Notes: generated by a model from the sequence alone, not told the origin. Numbered from the stretch's first letter, positions 9,669 to 19,686 are shown. The stretch is 64,000 bases of DNA from Cognatazoarcus halotolerans (GCF_009800965.1 NZ_WUAF01000012.1:62001-126000), one strand, 5' to 3'. A program made the numbers and translations.

Positions 9669-10828
9669 GCACCAGCTCCTCTTTCATTCGTCTGCTCACC
9701 GGAATGCCAGCCGAGGACGATCCAGATCAGTCCGGCCGCGGCAAAAACCGACCCAACAGTGTAAGTCCACGCGGCTCCGATCGAATCCCAGACCAAACCG
9801 CTGATCAGTCCGCCCACCATCCCCCCGGCGCCAAAGGAAATACTGCCGTACAGAGCCTGCCCCCTCGCCTGAAGACGTCCCGGAAACCACGCATGGACAG
9901 CAGCGATGGCCGCCCCGTGATAGGCGCCGAAGGTCGCACCGTGCAACAGCTGCGCGAAGACCAGTACCACCACCGAATCGACGCCCCAGCCAATCAGCGC
10001 GAAGCGCAAGACGGCGCTGGCGAACGCAAACACAAGGATTGCGCGGATCGAAAACGCACCCAGCAGCCGCGGCATCAGGATGAAAACACCAATTTCGGCA
10101 ATCACGCCCAAGGTCCACATCCATCCGACCAGAGACTTGCTGTACCCGTTCTCTACCAGATAGATCGAATAGAAGACATAGAGCGCACCATGGGCGGCCG
10201 ACATCAGAAAGCATGCACCCAAAAGGGCACGCACTTCGCGACGGCGCAACACGACTCCAAGACCGACGCCCTCGACGTAAACCACCGGCCGTACGGCCTC
10301 AGGCAGAAAGAACGCACACACCACGATCCCCGACAACACCAGCGCAGTCATCCAGAGCAGGGTGTCGATTGGCAGACGATCGAGCAGATACCCGATTGCC
10401 AGCACTGCCACGACGAATCCGACCGAACCCCAGGAGCGAACCCGTCCATAAGCACGGGCTCGGTCTCCCAGGTGATTGAAGGTCAGGCCCTCAAAAAGCG
10501 GCAGCGCGGCACTCCAGAAAAATGCCATCAAGGCCATCGCGATGAAGATGCCCTCGAAACGGGTCGTAAAGAAGAACACCGCAAAGCCGGCGAGACTTGC
10601 GAGCCCGGATAACCGGATGATCGCGACACGGCGACCGGAGCGATCCGATAGCCAGCCCCAGACCACGGGCGCGGCAATACGCATCACCTGCATCAAGGAC
10701 ATCAGCACCGCAATTTCGGTGGCAGAAAAATCCAGTGCCTGCAGGTAGAGCGTAAAGTACGGAGAGAACGCGCCTACAAACGCAAAATAGAAAAAATAGT
10801 ATGCCGACAGGCGCCAGTACGGAAACAT
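9665..10828 (-). CDS. MFS transporter, HcaT/LacY-like
   Basis: A 387-residue polytopic membrane protein starting MFPYWRLSAYYFFYFAFVGA, with about 12 hydrophobic segments. The cytoplasmic loop motif GWLSDRSGRRVAIIRLSGL between helices 2 and 3 is the MFS signature. The N-terminal aromatic block and the FFYFAFVGAFSPYFTLYL sequence resemble the 3-phenylpropionate permease (HcaT) branch, but the substrate cannot be told from sequence. An in-frame upstream start at 10885 would add a non-hydrophobic 19-residue extension, so I prefer the ATG at 10826-10828. The gene overlaps the M48 protease gene by 4 nt. Confidence 0.87.
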   Translation of the reverse strand: MFPYWRLSAYYFFYFAFVGAFSPYFTLYLQALDFSATEIAVLMSLMQVMRIAAPVVWGWLSDRSGRRVAIIRLSGLASLAGFAVFFFTTRFEGIFIAMALMAFFWSAALPLFEGLTFNHLGDRARAYGRVRSWGSVGFVVAVLAIGYLLDRLPIDTLLWMTALVLSGIVVCAFFLPEAVRPVVYVEGVGLGVVLRRREVRALLGACFLMSAAHGALYVFYSIYLVENGYSKSLVGWMWTLGVIAEIGVFILMPRLLGAFSIRAILVFAFASAVLRFALIGWGVDSVVVLVFAQLLHGATFGAYHGAAIAAVHAWFPGRLQARGQALYGSISFGAGGMVGGLISGLVWDSIGAAWTYTVGSVFAAAGLIWIVLGWHSGEQTNERGAGA

Positions 10829-10943
10829 GGGCCGGCATTCTAGCCCGGAAGCTTGACCCGCAGGCCCATCGTCGGGGCGTCGCAAACGAATCGGGCGCCC
10901 GGACGGACGCCCGACAATCTATCGGAAGCGGCAGTCAGGCGGA

Positions 10944-11183
10944 CTACTGGCCTTTCAGGATTCCGTAGAGGTCGTCCTTGAGCTTGAGGCGCTGCTTCTT
11001 GAGCGCCTCAAGCTCAACATCGGTAGCGAGCTCGGCCAAGGTTTCAACCCGCTGAACGTGTCTGTTGACTTCATGGTATTCGTCGAAAAGTCGCGCAAAG
11101 TGCGCGTTCGACACCTTGAGACTGTGAATGGCCTCGCCATATTCCGGAAACTCGTGATGCAGATCGTGTGGCTCAAGAACCAT
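10944..11183 (-). CDS. DUF465 / YdcH-family small coiled protein
   Basis: A 79-residue charged helical protein. The N-terminal half carries the DUF465 pattern (HHEFPEYGEAIHSLKVSNAH, then FARLFDEYHEVNRHVQRVE), and the tail LKKQRLKLKDDLYGILKG is the conserved end of the family. Function is unknown. The start has a strong GGAGGAGG ribosome site. It stands alone on the minus strand between the MFS gene and aroC. Confidence 0.88.
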   Translation of the reverse strand: MVLEPHDLHHEFPEYGEAIHSLKVSNAHFARLFDEYHEVNRHVQRVETLAELATDVELEALKKQRLKLKDDLYGILKGQ

Positions 11184-11299
11184 TGGCCTCCTCCTTTTCG
11201 ATATTTGTCCCCGCGGCGCGAACCTCGCTCCGCATCCCGATTCAACCCTACCCCCGCCTCGGCATTCTTCCGTTGACGAGGATCAACCGGGCCGGACGC

Positions 11300-12433
11300 T
11301 CAACCGCGGGGCGACGGAACGTTCTGCACACCGTTGGGAGCGAGCCCCGCTATACGCGGCGTCTCGCATTGAACGTCCGAATTCTGGGCCCTGTGTCGAA
11401 GCGCATGGTCGATCAACACGATCGCCAACATGGCCTCGGCGATCGGCGTTGCCCGAATGCCGACACACGGGTCATGCCGGCCGTGTGTATTGACGATAAC
11501 AGGGTTTCCCGTCTTGTCGATCGAACGGCGATCGAGACGGATGCTCGAGGTCGGCTTGATTGCCATGCTCACGAGGACATCCTGCCCGGTCGAGATACCC
11601 CCCAATACGCCACCGGCATTGTTCGATAAGAATCCCTCCGGCACCATTTCGTCACCGTGCTCAGTGCCGAGTTGAGCCACGCTTGCAAACCCCGCCCCGA
11701 TCTCCACCCCCTTGACTGCGTTGATGTTCATCATCGCGTAGGCGATATCCGCATCAAGCCGATCGTAGACCGGCTCACCCCAGCCAACGGGAACACCACT
11801 GGCGACGACATTTATCCGCGCTCCCACCGAATCCCCGGATCTGCGCAGATCATCCATATATTTCTCAAGTTCGGGGACGATCGCGCTGTTCGGCGCAAAG
11901 AAAGCATTGTTGTCGATCTCGCACCACGACTCGAATGGAATCTCGATCGGCCCGAGTTGAGCCATGTAGCCACGGATCATCACGCCGTAGCGTTCGCGCA
12001 ACCATTTGCGGGCTATCGCGCCTGCCGCTACCCGTACCGCCGTTTCACGTGCCGACGAGCGCCCGCCTCCGCGATAGTCACGAATGCCATATTTTTGCCA
12101 ATAAGGGTAGTCTGCGTGGCCTGGCCGGAATGTTTCGGCGATATTGCCGTAATCCTTGGAGCGCTGATCCTGGTTGCGAATCAAAAGGCCGATTGGCGCC
12201 CCCGTGGTCCGACCTTCAAAGACACCCGACAGTATTTCCACCGTGTCGGGCTCGCGGCGCTGGGTCACATGACGTGACGTTCCGGGTTTGCGCCGATCCA
12301 GCTCCGACTGGATATCGGCCTCGGTGATCTCCAGTCCCGGGGGACAGCCATCAACCACGCAACCGATAGCCGGTCCGTGCGATTCGCCGAAAGATGATAC
12401 GCAGAAGAGTTTTCCGATGGAGTTGCCGGACAT
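11300..12433 (-). CDS. aroC: Chorismate synthase
   Basis: Converts EPSP to chorismate with reduced FMN, the last step of the common aromatic pathway. The 377-residue protein starts [20 protein letters not shown] (signature 1). It also shows [38 protein letters not shown] (signature 2) and the signature-3 stretch [14 protein letters not shown] longer frame from 12523 would add an unrelated N-terminus, and the ATG at 12431-12433 matches the family start. The next gene upstream on this strand is ilvN. Its substrate comes from the AroA half of the fusion gene at 49.6-51.5 kb. Confidence 0.96.
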   Translation of the reverse strand: MSGNSIGKLFCVSSFGESHGPAIGCVVDGCPPGLEITEADIQSELDRRKPGTSRHVTQRREPDTVEILSGVFEGRTTGAPIGLLIRNQDQRSKDYGNIAETFRPGHADYPYWQKYGIRDYRGGGRSSARETAVRVAAGAIARKWLRERYGVMIRGYMAQLGPIEIPFESWCEIDNNAFFAPNSAIVPELEKYMDDLRRSGDSVGARINVVASGVPVGWGEPVYDRLDADIAYAMMNINAVKGVEIGAGFASVAQLGTEHGDEMVPEGFLSNNAGGVLGGISTGQDVLVSMAIKPTSSIRLDRRSIDKTGNPVIVNTHGRHDPCVGIRATPIAEAMLAIVLIDHALRHRAQNSDVQCETPRIAGLAPNGVQNVPSPRG

Positions 12434-12538
12434 GCTGAAATCCGTGGGTCGAGAGATAGCCAGCCAGTCTATCAAAAGCGGGAGCCCGCCCCAATCGGTC
12501 CCACCCGATCGAGGCGACTCCATAGTGGACCACCGCGT

Positions 12539-12850
12539 CTAGCGGAAGAACTCTTCGAGGCGTTCGAAAACCGCGTGGTCCGCACCGTGGCGCGCCACCG
12601 CGACTACATCAACAAGCTTTTCGAGTTGCCGGATCATTTGCTCGAGACGCTGATCCTCGAAGACAAGCAACCAGATGCGGCTGCGACCGCTGTCACCGAT
12701 CGGCATGCACAGGATACCTTCCATGTTGAAGGCCCGCCTCGCAAACAGCCCGCAGATGTGGGACATCACCCCGGCGTGGTTGTTGACCTCGAGCTCGAGG
12801 ATAACTTTCGAGAAACCTGCCTGTTGCAGAGGTTCTGCTACGTGTTCCAT
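12539..12850 (-). CDS. ilvN: Acetolactate synthase I small regulatory subunit
   Basis: The ACT-domain subunit that gives valine feedback inhibition to the AHAS catalytic subunit. At 103 residues it is the short, single-ACT type found in enterobacterial AHAS I, not the ~160-residue IlvH type usual in betaproteobacteria. The core [20 protein letters not shown] followed by [19 protein letters not shown] closely resembles E. coli IlvN as I remember it. The start chosen is the ATG at 12848-12850, 5 nt after the ilvB stop; a longer in-frame ORF would overlap ilvB and lacks family similarity. Confidence 0.93.
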   Translation of the reverse strand: MEHVAEPLQQAGFSKVILELEVNNHAGVMSHICGLFARRAFNMEGILCMPIGDSGRSRIWLLVFEDQRLEQMIRQLEKLVDVVAVARHGADHAVFERLEEFFR

Positions 12851-12855
12851 GTCCT

Positions 12856-14523
12856 TCAGCCTCCGATCATTTCGGTATTGGCTGCACCCGGTGCAACCAT
12901 CGGATAAACAAACTCCTCGCGATCGATCGAGGCATGAATCAGGCACGGTCCCGGCGCATTGAGGGCCTCGGCAAGCGCGGCACGCGGATCTTCATGGGCA
13001 TCCAGATCCATGGCGGGGATCCCGAACCCTTCCGCAATCCTGATGAAATCAGTGTGGCGCGCATATTTCGAGGCATAGGTGCGCTTTCCGTAGAAAAGCT
13101 TTTGCTGCTGATACACAAGCCCGAGTGAGTTGTTGTTCATCAGCACGATCTTCACATTCAGATTCTCGTCGGCCAGCGTGCCAAGCTCCTGGATGTTCAT
13201 CTGCAGGCTGCCATCGCCCGAGAAGCACACCACGGTGCGCTCGCGATCGGCGAGTGCCGCACCGATCGCAACCGGCATGCCAAAACCCATCGTGCCAAGC
13301 CCGCCCGAGGTCAGCCACTGCCTCGACCGCCGGAACGGGTACGCCTGAGCGACCCACATCTGGTGCTGCCCCACATCGGTGGTGATCACGGCGTCATCAT
13401 CAAGTGCCTCGGCCACTGCATGGATCAGACCATAGTGGCTTCGGGGATTTTCGCGGTCCGGCATCTGCAGCGGAAACCGTGACCTGAGTCCTTCCACATG
13501 GGAAAGCCAACGCTTACGCAGCATCACCTTGACCCGCGGCAGCAGTGCATCGAGAACCGTCGCAACGTCGCCAGCGATCGCGACATGGGCCGTCTTGATC
13601 TTATGCAGCTCCGACGGATCGATATCGATATGAATGATCTTTGCCTTCGGACAGAACTCGGCGGTCTTGCCAATCGCGCGGTCATCGAAGCGCGCGCCGA
13701 CGCAGATCAGCAGATCGGCCTCCTGCAGTACGAAATTGGTATAGCGTGCACCATGCATGCCAAGCATGCCGATGCTGAGCGGATGATCCGTGGGCATCGC
13801 GCCAAGCGCCATCAAGGTCATGGTCGTCGGCAGTCCCCCCTGCTCGGCGAGCGTAACCGCTTGATGGGCGGCCCCCGAGTGAACGACCCCACCACCGAGA
13901 TAAAGTACGGGCTGCTCCGCTTCGTTGATCATCTTCGCGGCGATCTCCACCGCGCCGAGATCGATGACGGCTGCGGCAGCAGGCCGGGCAGGCTCGGGCA
14001 GGTCTTCCACATCGATCACTGCGGTCTGGACATCCTTCGGGATATCCACCAGCACCGGCCCTGGCCGGCCGGACATGGCTATGCGGAAGGCTTCCGGAAT
14101 GACCGTTGGCAATTCGGAAACGTGACGAACCAGGAAATTGTGCTTTGTGATCGGGATCGACATCCCGTAGATGTCGACTTCCTGGAACGCATCGGTCCCG
14201 ATCATCGACAAGGGCACCTGCCCCGTGATTGCGACCATGGGAATCGAGTCAAGCTTGGCATCCGCGATCGCTGTCACCAAGTTGGTGGCGCCCGGGCCGG
14301 ACGATGCAAAGCACACTTCCGGCCGGCCCGAGATACGCGACATACCCTGCGCGATGAAGCCAGCACCTTGCTCGTGACGAGCAAGGACGTGGTGGATCAA
14401 CTCGCTGCCTGACAGCGCATCGTAGAGTGGCAGTATGGCACCGCCGGGTACACCCGCTATGGTGCGCACCCCCTGTCGTTCGAGCAGGCGGACAATCAAT
14501 TGCGCACCGGTCATCTGAGACAT
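12856..14523 (-). CDS. ilvB: Acetolactate synthase I large catalytic subunit
   Basis: A ThDP- and FAD-dependent enzyme making acetolactate and acetohydroxybutyrate, the first common step to Val, Leu and Ile. The 555-residue protein has the N-terminal ThDP domain with the catalytic-Glu block [17 protein letters not shown], the FAD-type central domain, and the C-terminal ThDP motif [20 protein letters not shown], whose conserved Asn falls within [15 protein letters not shown]. Similarity to E. coli IlvB (for example [20 protein letters not shown]) marks it as the AHAS I type. GGAG precedes the ATG. It is preceded by a Val-rich leader peptide and terminator and followed by ilvN. Confidence 0.96.
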   Translation of the reverse strand: MSQMTGAQLIVRLLERQGVRTIAGVPGGAILPLYDALSGSELIHHVLARHEQGAGFIAQGMSRISGRPEVCFASSGPGATNLVTAIADAKLDSIPMVAITGQVPLSMIGTDAFQEVDIYGMSIPITKHNFLVRHVSELPTVIPEAFRIAMSGRPGPVLVDIPKDVQTAVIDVEDLPEPARPAAAAVIDLGAVEIAAKMINEAEQPVLYLGGGVVHSGAAHQAVTLAEQGGLPTTMTLMALGAMPTDHPLSIGMLGMHGARYTNFVLQEADLLICVGARFDDRAIGKTAEFCPKAKIIHIDIDPSELHKIKTAHVAIAGDVATVLDALLPRVKVMLRKRWLSHVEGLRSRFPLQMPDRENPRSHYGLIHAVAEALDDDAVITTDVGQHQMWVAQAYPFRRSRQWLTSGGLGTMGFGMPVAIGAALADRERTVVCFSGDGSLQMNIQELGTLADENLNVKIVLMNNNSLGLVYQQQKLFYGKRTYASKYARHTDFIRIAEGFGIPAMDLDAHEDPRAALAEALNAPGPCLIHASIDREEFVYPMVAPGAANTEMIGG

Positions 14524-14570
14524 TGCTGAAACTCCTTCATGTTGGCTCTGGCGTTCAATCCGGCGGCCAA

Positions 14571-14604
14571 AACGAAAAACCCCGCCGGCTGCGCGCCGGC
14601 GGGG
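14571..14604 (-). terminator. Intrinsic terminator (attenuator) between the leader peptide and ilvB
   Basis: On the minus strand a 10-bp GC-rich stem (arms 14595-14604 and 14580-14589) with a 5-nt loop is followed by five T residues (14579-14575) and a second T stretch. It lies 38 nt after the leader-peptide stop and about 50 nt before the ilvB ATG, the position expected of a transcription attenuator. Confidence 0.88.
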
Positions 14605-14642
14605 TTGGTAAGCTGTATTTTCCTAGTTTGCCTTTTATCCCG

Positions 14643-14723
14643 TCACGACGCGCGTTTCCCTACGCTTACTACGCGTACTACGACAGCTACTACAGAGCGA
14701 ATGTCGAAGGAAACCGGGTTCAT
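14643..14723 (-). CDS. Valine-rich leader peptide of ilvBN (IvbL-like)
   Basis: A 26-codon ORF, too short for most gene callers. It starts ATG AAC CCG at 14723 and ends in TGA at 14643-14645. Nine of 26 residues are Val (positions 4, 11, 12, 14, 15, 16, 18, 19, 21), with the dense block VVAVVVRVVSVG. Seven of these use GTA, a low-use Val codon in GC-rich genomes. E. coli IvbL, the leader of ilvBN, has a comparable Val run interrupted by Arg and followed by a Gly. With the strong terminator just downstream this fits ribosome-stalling attenuation by Val-tRNA supply. I could not see a clear anti-terminator arm by eye. Confidence 0.85.
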   Translation of the reverse strand: MNPVSFDIRSVVAVVVRVVSVGKRAS

Positions 14724-14819
14724 CGAACGATGCGGACAAAAGTTGGATCTGGAGTGGTGGGATGAAACCACATCACGAGCGTCATTTCAAGAGACGATGC
14801 CCCACATTCATGAATTTCT

Positions 14820-16496
14820 TCAAGAGGAGCCCGCCGTGCCGTCGCGCAAGGCCCTACGCAGGATCTTGCCGACATTCGTCTTGGGCAACTCGTCGCGAAA
14901 CTCAATCAGGTGCGGCACCTTGTAGGCTGTCAGATTCTCGCGGCAATAAGCAACGAGCGCCTCCTTGGTAAGGCCCGGGTCCTTTCGCACAACAAATGCC
15001 TTTACCGCTTCCCCGCTGCGCTCATCGGGGACACCGATCACGGCCGCCTCGATCACGCCAGGGTGGCTGACCACCACATCTTCCACCTCATTCGGATAGA
15101 CATTGAAGCCAGAGATCAGGATCATGTCTTTCTTGCGATCCACAATCCTCAGGAATCCCGCGTCATCCATCACAGCAACATCACCGGTCTTGAGAAAGCC
15201 GTCACGCGTTATCACGCGGGCCGTCTCGTCGGGTCTGTTCCAATACCCCTTCATGACCTGAGGACCGCGCACACAGAGCTCACCGGACTGGCCTACCGGC
15301 AGATCATTGCCTTCATCGTCCCGCACAACGACGTCGGTCGAGGATATCGGCAAGCCAATCGAATGATTGAAAGCAGGCAGGTCTAGCGGATTGATGCATA
15401 CGGCCGGTGAGGTTTCGGTCAATCCGTAGGCTTCAACCAGCGCCTTGCCGGTAACCTCCGCCCATTTTTCCGCAACGGCCTGCTGAACCGCCATCCCGCC
15501 CCCCAACGAGATGCGCAGGCAAGAAAAATCCAGTTTTGCGAAATCCGGGTTGTGCAAAAGCGCATTGAACAGGGTATTCACACCGGTAATGGCCGTGAAG
15601 CGATGTTTTCCCAATTCCTTCACGAATCCGGGAATATCGCGCGGGTTGGTAATCAATACGTTGGCGGCGCCGATCTTGAAAAAGGTAAGGCAATTCGCGG
15701 TGAGCGAAAAAATATGGTAGAGCGGTAGCGCAGTGATGATCACCTCTTCACCTTCGTGTAGAAAAGGCTTGATCCATGCATGGGCCTGCTGCAGGTTGGC
15801 AATGATATTGCCATGCGTCAGCATGGCACCCTTTGCGACGCCCGTCGTTCCTCCAGTGTATTGGAGAAAGGCAATATCGTCGTGCGCCGTATCTACCGCA
15901 AGAAGTTGATGCTCCCCGCCTTGAGACAGTGCGTCCGAAAAACGGACATGGCCTGGCAAGGACCACGGCGGCACCATCTTCTTGACATGCCGGACGACGA
16001 GATTCACCAGCATGCTCTTCGGGAAGCCCAGTTGATCTCCCAACCCGGTCACAAGCACCTGCCTGATCTCGGTGTGCGGCAATGCCTCCTGAAGCGTATG
16101 GGCGAAATTTTCGACGATTACGATCGCTTCCGCGCCAGAATCCTTAAGCTGATGCTCGAGTTCGCGAGCCGTATATAGCGGATTGCAATTGACCACGGTG
16201 TAGCCGGCGCGTAGTGCGCCGAACATGGCCACGGGATACTGCAGCACGTTGGGCATCATCAGCGCGACACGCGCGCCGCGCTCCAGTTTCAGCACGTGTT
16301 GAAGGTAGGCGCCGAACCGTGCCGAGAGCAGATCGAGTTCGGCAAAGGACAGAGCTTTCCCCATGTTGAGGAACGCACTGCGATTTCCGAACTTCCGGCA
16401 ACTCTTTTCAAAGAGATCACCGATCGACCCGAATTCCTCCAGATCGATCTCGGCAGGTACACCAGGGGGATAGCTCTTGAGCCAAATTTTGTCCAT
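14820..16496 (-). CDS. fadD: Long-chain fatty acyl-CoA ligase
   Basis: Activates fatty acids to acyl-CoA through an acyl-adenylate. The 558-residue protein starts [20 protein letters not shown], typical of proteobacterial FadD. It contains the AMP-binding P-loop-like motif [18 protein letters not shown], the [15 protein letters not shown] motif, the hinge block around [20 protein letters not shown] followed by [20 protein letters not shown], and the C-terminal catalytic Lys region [20 protein letters not shown] precedes the ATG. It is upstream of the ilvBN leader on the same strand but separated by the ilv regulatory region, so it is probably an independent unit. Confidence 0.93.
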   Translation of the reverse strand: MDKIWLKSYPPGVPAEIDLEEFGSIGDLFEKSCRKFGNRSAFLNMGKALSFAELDLLSARFGAYLQHVLKLERGARVALMMPNVLQYPVAMFGALRAGYTVVNCNPLYTARELEHQLKDSGAEAIVIVENFAHTLQEALPHTEIRQVLVTGLGDQLGFPKSMLVNLVVRHVKKMVPPWSLPGHVRFSDALSQGGEHQLLAVDTAHDDIAFLQYTGGTTGVAKGAMLTHGNIIANLQQAHAWIKPFLHEGEEVIITALPLYHIFSLTANCLTFFKIGAANVLITNPRDIPGFVKELGKHRFTAITGVNTLFNALLHNPDFAKLDFSCLRISLGGGMAVQQAVAEKWAEVTGKALVEAYGLTETSPAVCINPLDLPAFNHSIGLPISSTDVVVRDDEGNDLPVGQSGELCVRGPQVMKGYWNRPDETARVITRDGFLKTGDVAVMDDAGFLRIVDRKKDMILISGFNVYPNEVEDVVVSHPGVIEAAVIGVPDERSGEAVKAFVVRKDPGLTKEALVAYCRENLTAYKVPHLIEFRDELPKTNVGKILRRALRDGTAGSS

Positions 16497-16657
16497 TACG
16501 TCTCCTTCCAGTCGTTGGATTCCGAGGCCGGCAATTCATTCGACCCTGCCCTCCCGAGGCAGCTGGACAGCAGTATCCGGTTACCGCTCCCGCGTCTGCG
16601 CGCGCGGGTGACGGGAACATCGACGTACCCCCTGCTACGTCGATGGAATGAGCGCAA

Positions 16658-17107
16658 TCAGGCCTCGTCGGACTCAGCGGGCCAGTTGCGAATATAGTTC
16701 TTCAACATCCGGTTCTCGAAACTCTGCTCTTCGAGTACAGCTTTGGCGACATCGTGAAAGGAGACCACGCCAAGCAGTGTGCCTTCGTCCATCACCGGCA
16801 GGTAACGCTGGTGATGGTCGACCATGAGCTTGCGAAGCTCATCCATTTCCATTTCCGGCGCAGCCACCATCGGGCTGCTGATCATTGCCTGCGCCACTGT
16901 CATGTCGAGCCAGTCACGTCCGGCCTCATGAACACGCTTGAGCACTTCGCGGAAGGTCAGAATCCCTGCCATCCGACCGTGCTCGAACACCACCAGCGAG
17001 CCGACATCCTGCTCGGCCATGATTGAAACCGCCTCGCCAAGCGGCTTGCTCGGTGCAATGGTGTAAAGCACCTTGCCCTTGATGGCGAGAATCTCACTGA
17101 CCAGCAT
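16658..17107 (-). CDS. CBS-domain-pair protein
   Basis: A 149-residue protein made of two CBS repeats (a Bateman module). The first runs about residues 10-60 (VSIMAEQDVGSLVVFEHGRM, then AGILTFREVLK) and the second about 75-125 (DELRKLMVDHHQRYLPVMDE, then LLGVVSFHDVAKAVLEEQ). Such stand-alone modules bind adenine nucleotides or NAD and act as energy or redox sensors; the target is unknown. The ATG at 17105-17107 has AGAGAGG 6 nt upstream, so I prefer it over the TTG two codons earlier. It lies between fadD and fdxA on the minus strand. Confidence 0.88.
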   Translation of the reverse strand: MLVSEILAIKGKVLYTIAPSKPLGEAVSIMAEQDVGSLVVFEHGRMAGILTFREVLKRVHEAGRDWLDMTVAQAMISSPMVAAPEMEMDELRKLMVDHHQRYLPVMDEGTLLGVVSFHDVAKAVLEEQSFENRMLKNYIRNWPAESDEA

Positions 17108-17345
17108 CTGCAACCTCTCTTGTTATATTTTGCGATCCGCGCAACGGCGCGCTACCGCTGGATGTTAGTGCATCAATGCGCCCCGGCAAAGCCGTTAGAC
17201 CAAACCATGTCCACGCCGTGCCGCACAAACCGCGCCCCATCTATCATGCCGAACGCATGGCACCGCCAACCCGAACTTCATGCAGGCTGCCGCAGACGCA
17301 GGAAGCGGATCAGCCTTCCGGCGCGCCTCCCTTCCCGCCCTCACC

Positions 17346-17669
17346 TCAGCGCTCGAGATGCTTAAGCTTGCCCTTGGCCTTGAGCCAGTCATCTGCGTCC
17401 GGGAGCGGATCCTTTCGTTCGATGATCGGTTTCCAGTTTTTTGCGAGCTCAGCGTTGAGCGCAATGAAAGCCTGCTGATCATCCGGCACATCATCCTCGG
17501 CGAAGATCGCTTCCGCCGGACACTCCGCCACGCAGAGCGTGCAATCGATGCATTCGTCCGGATCGATGACCAGAAAATTCGGCCCCTCGCGGAAGCAATC
17601 CACCGGACAGACGTCCACACAATCGGTATATTTGCACTTGATGCAGGACTCGGTTACCACATAGGTCAT
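17346..17669 (-). CDS. fdxA: 7-Fe ferredoxin (3Fe-4S and 4Fe-4S)
   Basis: A 107-residue electron carrier starting [20 protein letters not shown]. Cysteines at 9, 12, 17, 21, 25 and then 40, 43, 46, 50 reproduce the Azotobacter FdI-type pattern that binds one [3Fe-4S] and one [4Fe-4S] cluster. The C-terminal [20 protein letters not shown] extension is characteristic of FdxA. A longer in-frame ORF adds 32 residues before the conserved Met and is not supported. It is the last minus-strand gene before the plus-strand trxA. Confidence 0.95.
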   Translation of the reverse strand: MTYVVTESCIKCKYTDCVDVCPVDCFREGPNFLVIDPDECIDCTLCVAECPAEAIFAEDDVPDDQQAFIALNAELAKNWKPIIERKDPLPDADDWLKAKGKLKHLER

Positions 17670-17869
17670 TTGCCTTTGCTCCACTGGATGACGCGGATCG
17701 GGAACGACTCCGCATGGCTGGCGAATATAGCCGATTGCAGCCTTGCGGAAACCAGTATCGGCCACACAAGGAAAGGGCGTTCGCTTGACTGACGATCGGC
17801 ATTAGCATAACTTGCGTGTCACAAACCTTTCGACAAAGCCATCCTGCGCAATGTCAACCCCGGTTTTCT

Positions 17870-17883
17870 GGTCAGATCTGACC
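17870..17883. repeat. Perfect 14-nt palindrome upstream of trxA
   Basis: GGTCAGATCTGACC is perfectly self-complementary and ends 42 nt upstream of the trxA ATG. It is compatible with a dimeric regulator site (the half-site GGTC recalls GntR/FadR-type operators), but no regulator gene is nearby and chance is possible. Confidence 0.3.
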
Positions 17884-17925
17884 GACCGACCCAAACATTC
17901 CCTGTAATCCCTGTTGTGAGGAATC

Positions 17926-18252
17926 ATGAGCGAGCATATCCATTACGTCACTGACGGCAATTTCGAGGCCGAAGTGTTGCAGTCCCAGACGCCCGTACTG
18001 GTGGACTACTGGGCGGAATGGTGCGGCCCGTGCAAGATGATCGCCCCGATTCTGGACGATGTTGCGGCCGAATACAGCGGCAAGCTCAAGGTTGCCAAGC
18101 TCAATATTGACGAGAATCAGGAAACCCCGGCCAAATTCGGGATCCGCGGCATCCCCACCTTGATGCTTTTCAAGGGCGGCAACGTCGAGGCAACAAAGGT
18201 CGGGGCACTTTCGAAGTCACAGCTGACGGCTTTCATTGACAGTAATCTCTGA
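17926..18252 (+). CDS. trxA: Thioredoxin 1
   Basis: Cytosolic dithiol-disulfide oxidoreductase. The 108-residue protein matches the family length. The active site is WCGPCKM, with Cys33 and Cys36, preceded by VLVDYWAEW, and the cis-Pro loop is [12 protein letters not shown]. It precedes rho on the plus strand, a gene order found in many proteobacteria, separated by a 123-nt interval that holds alternative hairpins. TTGTGAGGAATC precedes the ATG and supplies GAGG as the ribosome site. Confidence 0.97.
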   Translation: MSEHIHYVTDGNFEAEVLQSQTPVLVDYWAEWCGPCKMIAPILDDVAAEYSGKLKVAKLNIDENQETPAKFGIRGIPTLMLFKGGNVEATKVGALSKSQLTAFIDSNL

Positions 18253-18273
18253 GGCGCACAGAATCTCGCCTCT

Positions 18274-18318
18274 GACTGCGGCACCTCCGGTGCCAGCCGA
18301 CGATCCGGTGCCGCAGTC
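18274..18318 (+). promoter_or_regulatory. Alternative hairpins between trxA and rho
   Basis: GACTGCGGCACC (18274-18285) can pair perfectly over 12 bp with 18307-18318. The inner GGCACC (18280-18285) can instead pair with GGTGCC at 18289-18294 across a three-base loop. The two structures exclude each other. No T-run follows, so it is not a simple terminator for trxA. It ends 57 nt before the rho ATG and could be part of a rho leader. Confidence 0.5.
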
Positions 18319-18375
18319 CGTATCACCCCGCAAGTAAAATCCCCTCATTCTTCGGTCCCTTACCGGACAATCGCC

Positions 18376-19638
18376 ATGCATCTTTCAGAGCTAAAGTCTC
18401 TGCACGTCAGCCAATTGCTGGAAATGGCCATCGCCAATGAAGTCGATGGCGCAAACCGCCTGCGAAAGCAGGAACTGGTGTTTGCACTGCTCAAGAACTG
18501 CGCCAAGAAAGGTGAGCCGATTTTTGGCGACGGCGCACTCGAAGTGCTCCCCGACGGTTTCGGATTCCTGCGCTCCCCGGATATTTCCTATCTGGCGGGC
18601 ACCGACGACATCTACGTATCACCCTCACAGATCCGCCGCTTCAACCTGCGCACAGGGGACACCATCGAGGGCGAGATCCGGACACCCAAGGAAGGGGAGC
18701 GTTACTTCGCCCTCGTCAAACTCGACAAGGTCAACTACGAGGCGCCAGACGCCTCGAAGCACAAGATCCTGTTCGAGAACCTGACGCCACTTCACCCGAC
18801 CGAATGCCTCAAGCTCGAGCGGGACATCCGTGGCGAGGAAAACACCACCTCAAGGGTGGTGGACATGATCTCGCCGATCGGCAAGGGCCAGCGCGGCCTG
18901 CTGGTAGCACCGCCGAAGACTGGCAAGACGGTGATGCTGCAGCATATTGCGCACGCCATTACGTCGAACCACCCAGATGTCGTGATGATCGTGCTGCTCA
19001 TCGACGAACGCCCGGAAGAAGTCACCGAGATGCAACGGTCGGTCAAGGGTGAGGTCGTCGCCTCGACCTTCGACGAGCCTGCCACCCGACACGTGCAGGT
19101 CGCAGAAATGGTTATCGAAAAGGCCAAGCGACTGGTAGAGCACAAGAAGGATGTTGTCATCTTGCTCGATTCGCTGACGCGACTTGCGCGTGCCTACAAC
19201 ACAGTCGTGCCCGCCTCGGGAAAGGTCCTCACCGGCGGTGTGGACGCCAACGCCCTGCAGAAGCCCAAGCGCTTCTTCGGAGCGGCCCGCAATGTCGAGG
19301 AAGGTGGCTCCCTGACGATCATCGCCACGGCGCTGATCGACACCGGCAGCCGCATGGACGACGTGATCTACGAGGAATTCAAGGGCACCGGCAACATGGA
19401 GATCCACTTGGATCGCCGTATGGCGGAAAAGAGGGTCTACCCGGCGATCAACGTCAACCGCTCTGGCACCCGGCGCGAAGAACTGCTGCTCAAACCCGAC
19501 GTCTTGCAGAAAGTCTGGATCCTGCGCAAGCTTCTCTACGGCATGGACGATATCGATGCAATGGAGTTTCTGCTCGACAAGATCAAGGCCACCAAGAGCA
19601 ACGGCGAGTTCTTTGACGCCATGCGCACCGGACGGTAA
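18376..19638 (+). CDS. rho: Transcription termination factor Rho
   Basis: Hexameric RNA-dependent ATPase that ends transcripts. The 420-residue protein starts [18 protein letters not shown]. It has the N-terminal helical domain, the cold-shock-like primary RNA-binding domain ([20 protein letters not shown]), the Walker A motif [18 protein letters not shown], the Walker B region [17 protein letters not shown], the Q-loop area [20 protein letters not shown], and the R-loop. It is followed by a strong terminator. In E. coli rho is autoregulated in its leader; the hairpins upstream may serve here. Confidence 0.98.
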   Translation: MHLSELKSLHVSQLLEMAIANEVDGANRLRKQELVFALLKNCAKKGEPIFGDGALEVLPDGFGFLRSPDISYLAGTDDIYVSPSQIRRFNLRTGDTIEGEIRTPKEGERYFALVKLDKVNYEAPDASKHKILFENLTPLHPTECLKLERDIRGEENTTSRVVDMISPIGKGQRGLLVAPPKTGKTVMLQHIAHAITSNHPDVVMIVLLIDERPEEVTEMQRSVKGEVVASTFDEPATRHVQVAEMVIEKAKRLVEHKKDVVILLDSLTRLARAYNTVVPASGKVLTGGVDANALQKPKRFFGAARNVEEGGSLTIIATALIDTGSRMDDVIYEEFKGTGNMEIHLDRRMAEKRVYPAINVNRSGTRREELLLKPDVLQKVWILRKLLYGMDDIDAMEFLLDKIKATKSNGEFFDAMRTGR

Positions 19639-19642
19639 CCGG

Positions 19643-19672
19643 AACGCCCCGCCCAGCGGGGCGTTTGCTTTT
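19643..19672 (+). terminator. Rho-independent terminator after rho
   Basis: A perfect 10-bp stem (19643-19652 with 19656-19665) with a three-base loop, followed by a T-rich tail (TTTGCTTTT). It starts 5 nt after the rho stop and separates rho from the convergent rlmD. Confidence 0.88.
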
Positions 19673-19686
19673 GAAGCGAGAAACTT

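Noticed and set aside
14427-14765. 112-codon plus-strand ORF across the ilvB start and leader
   Set aside because: It runs through the ilv attenuator hairpin and is antisense to a well supported leader; no homology.
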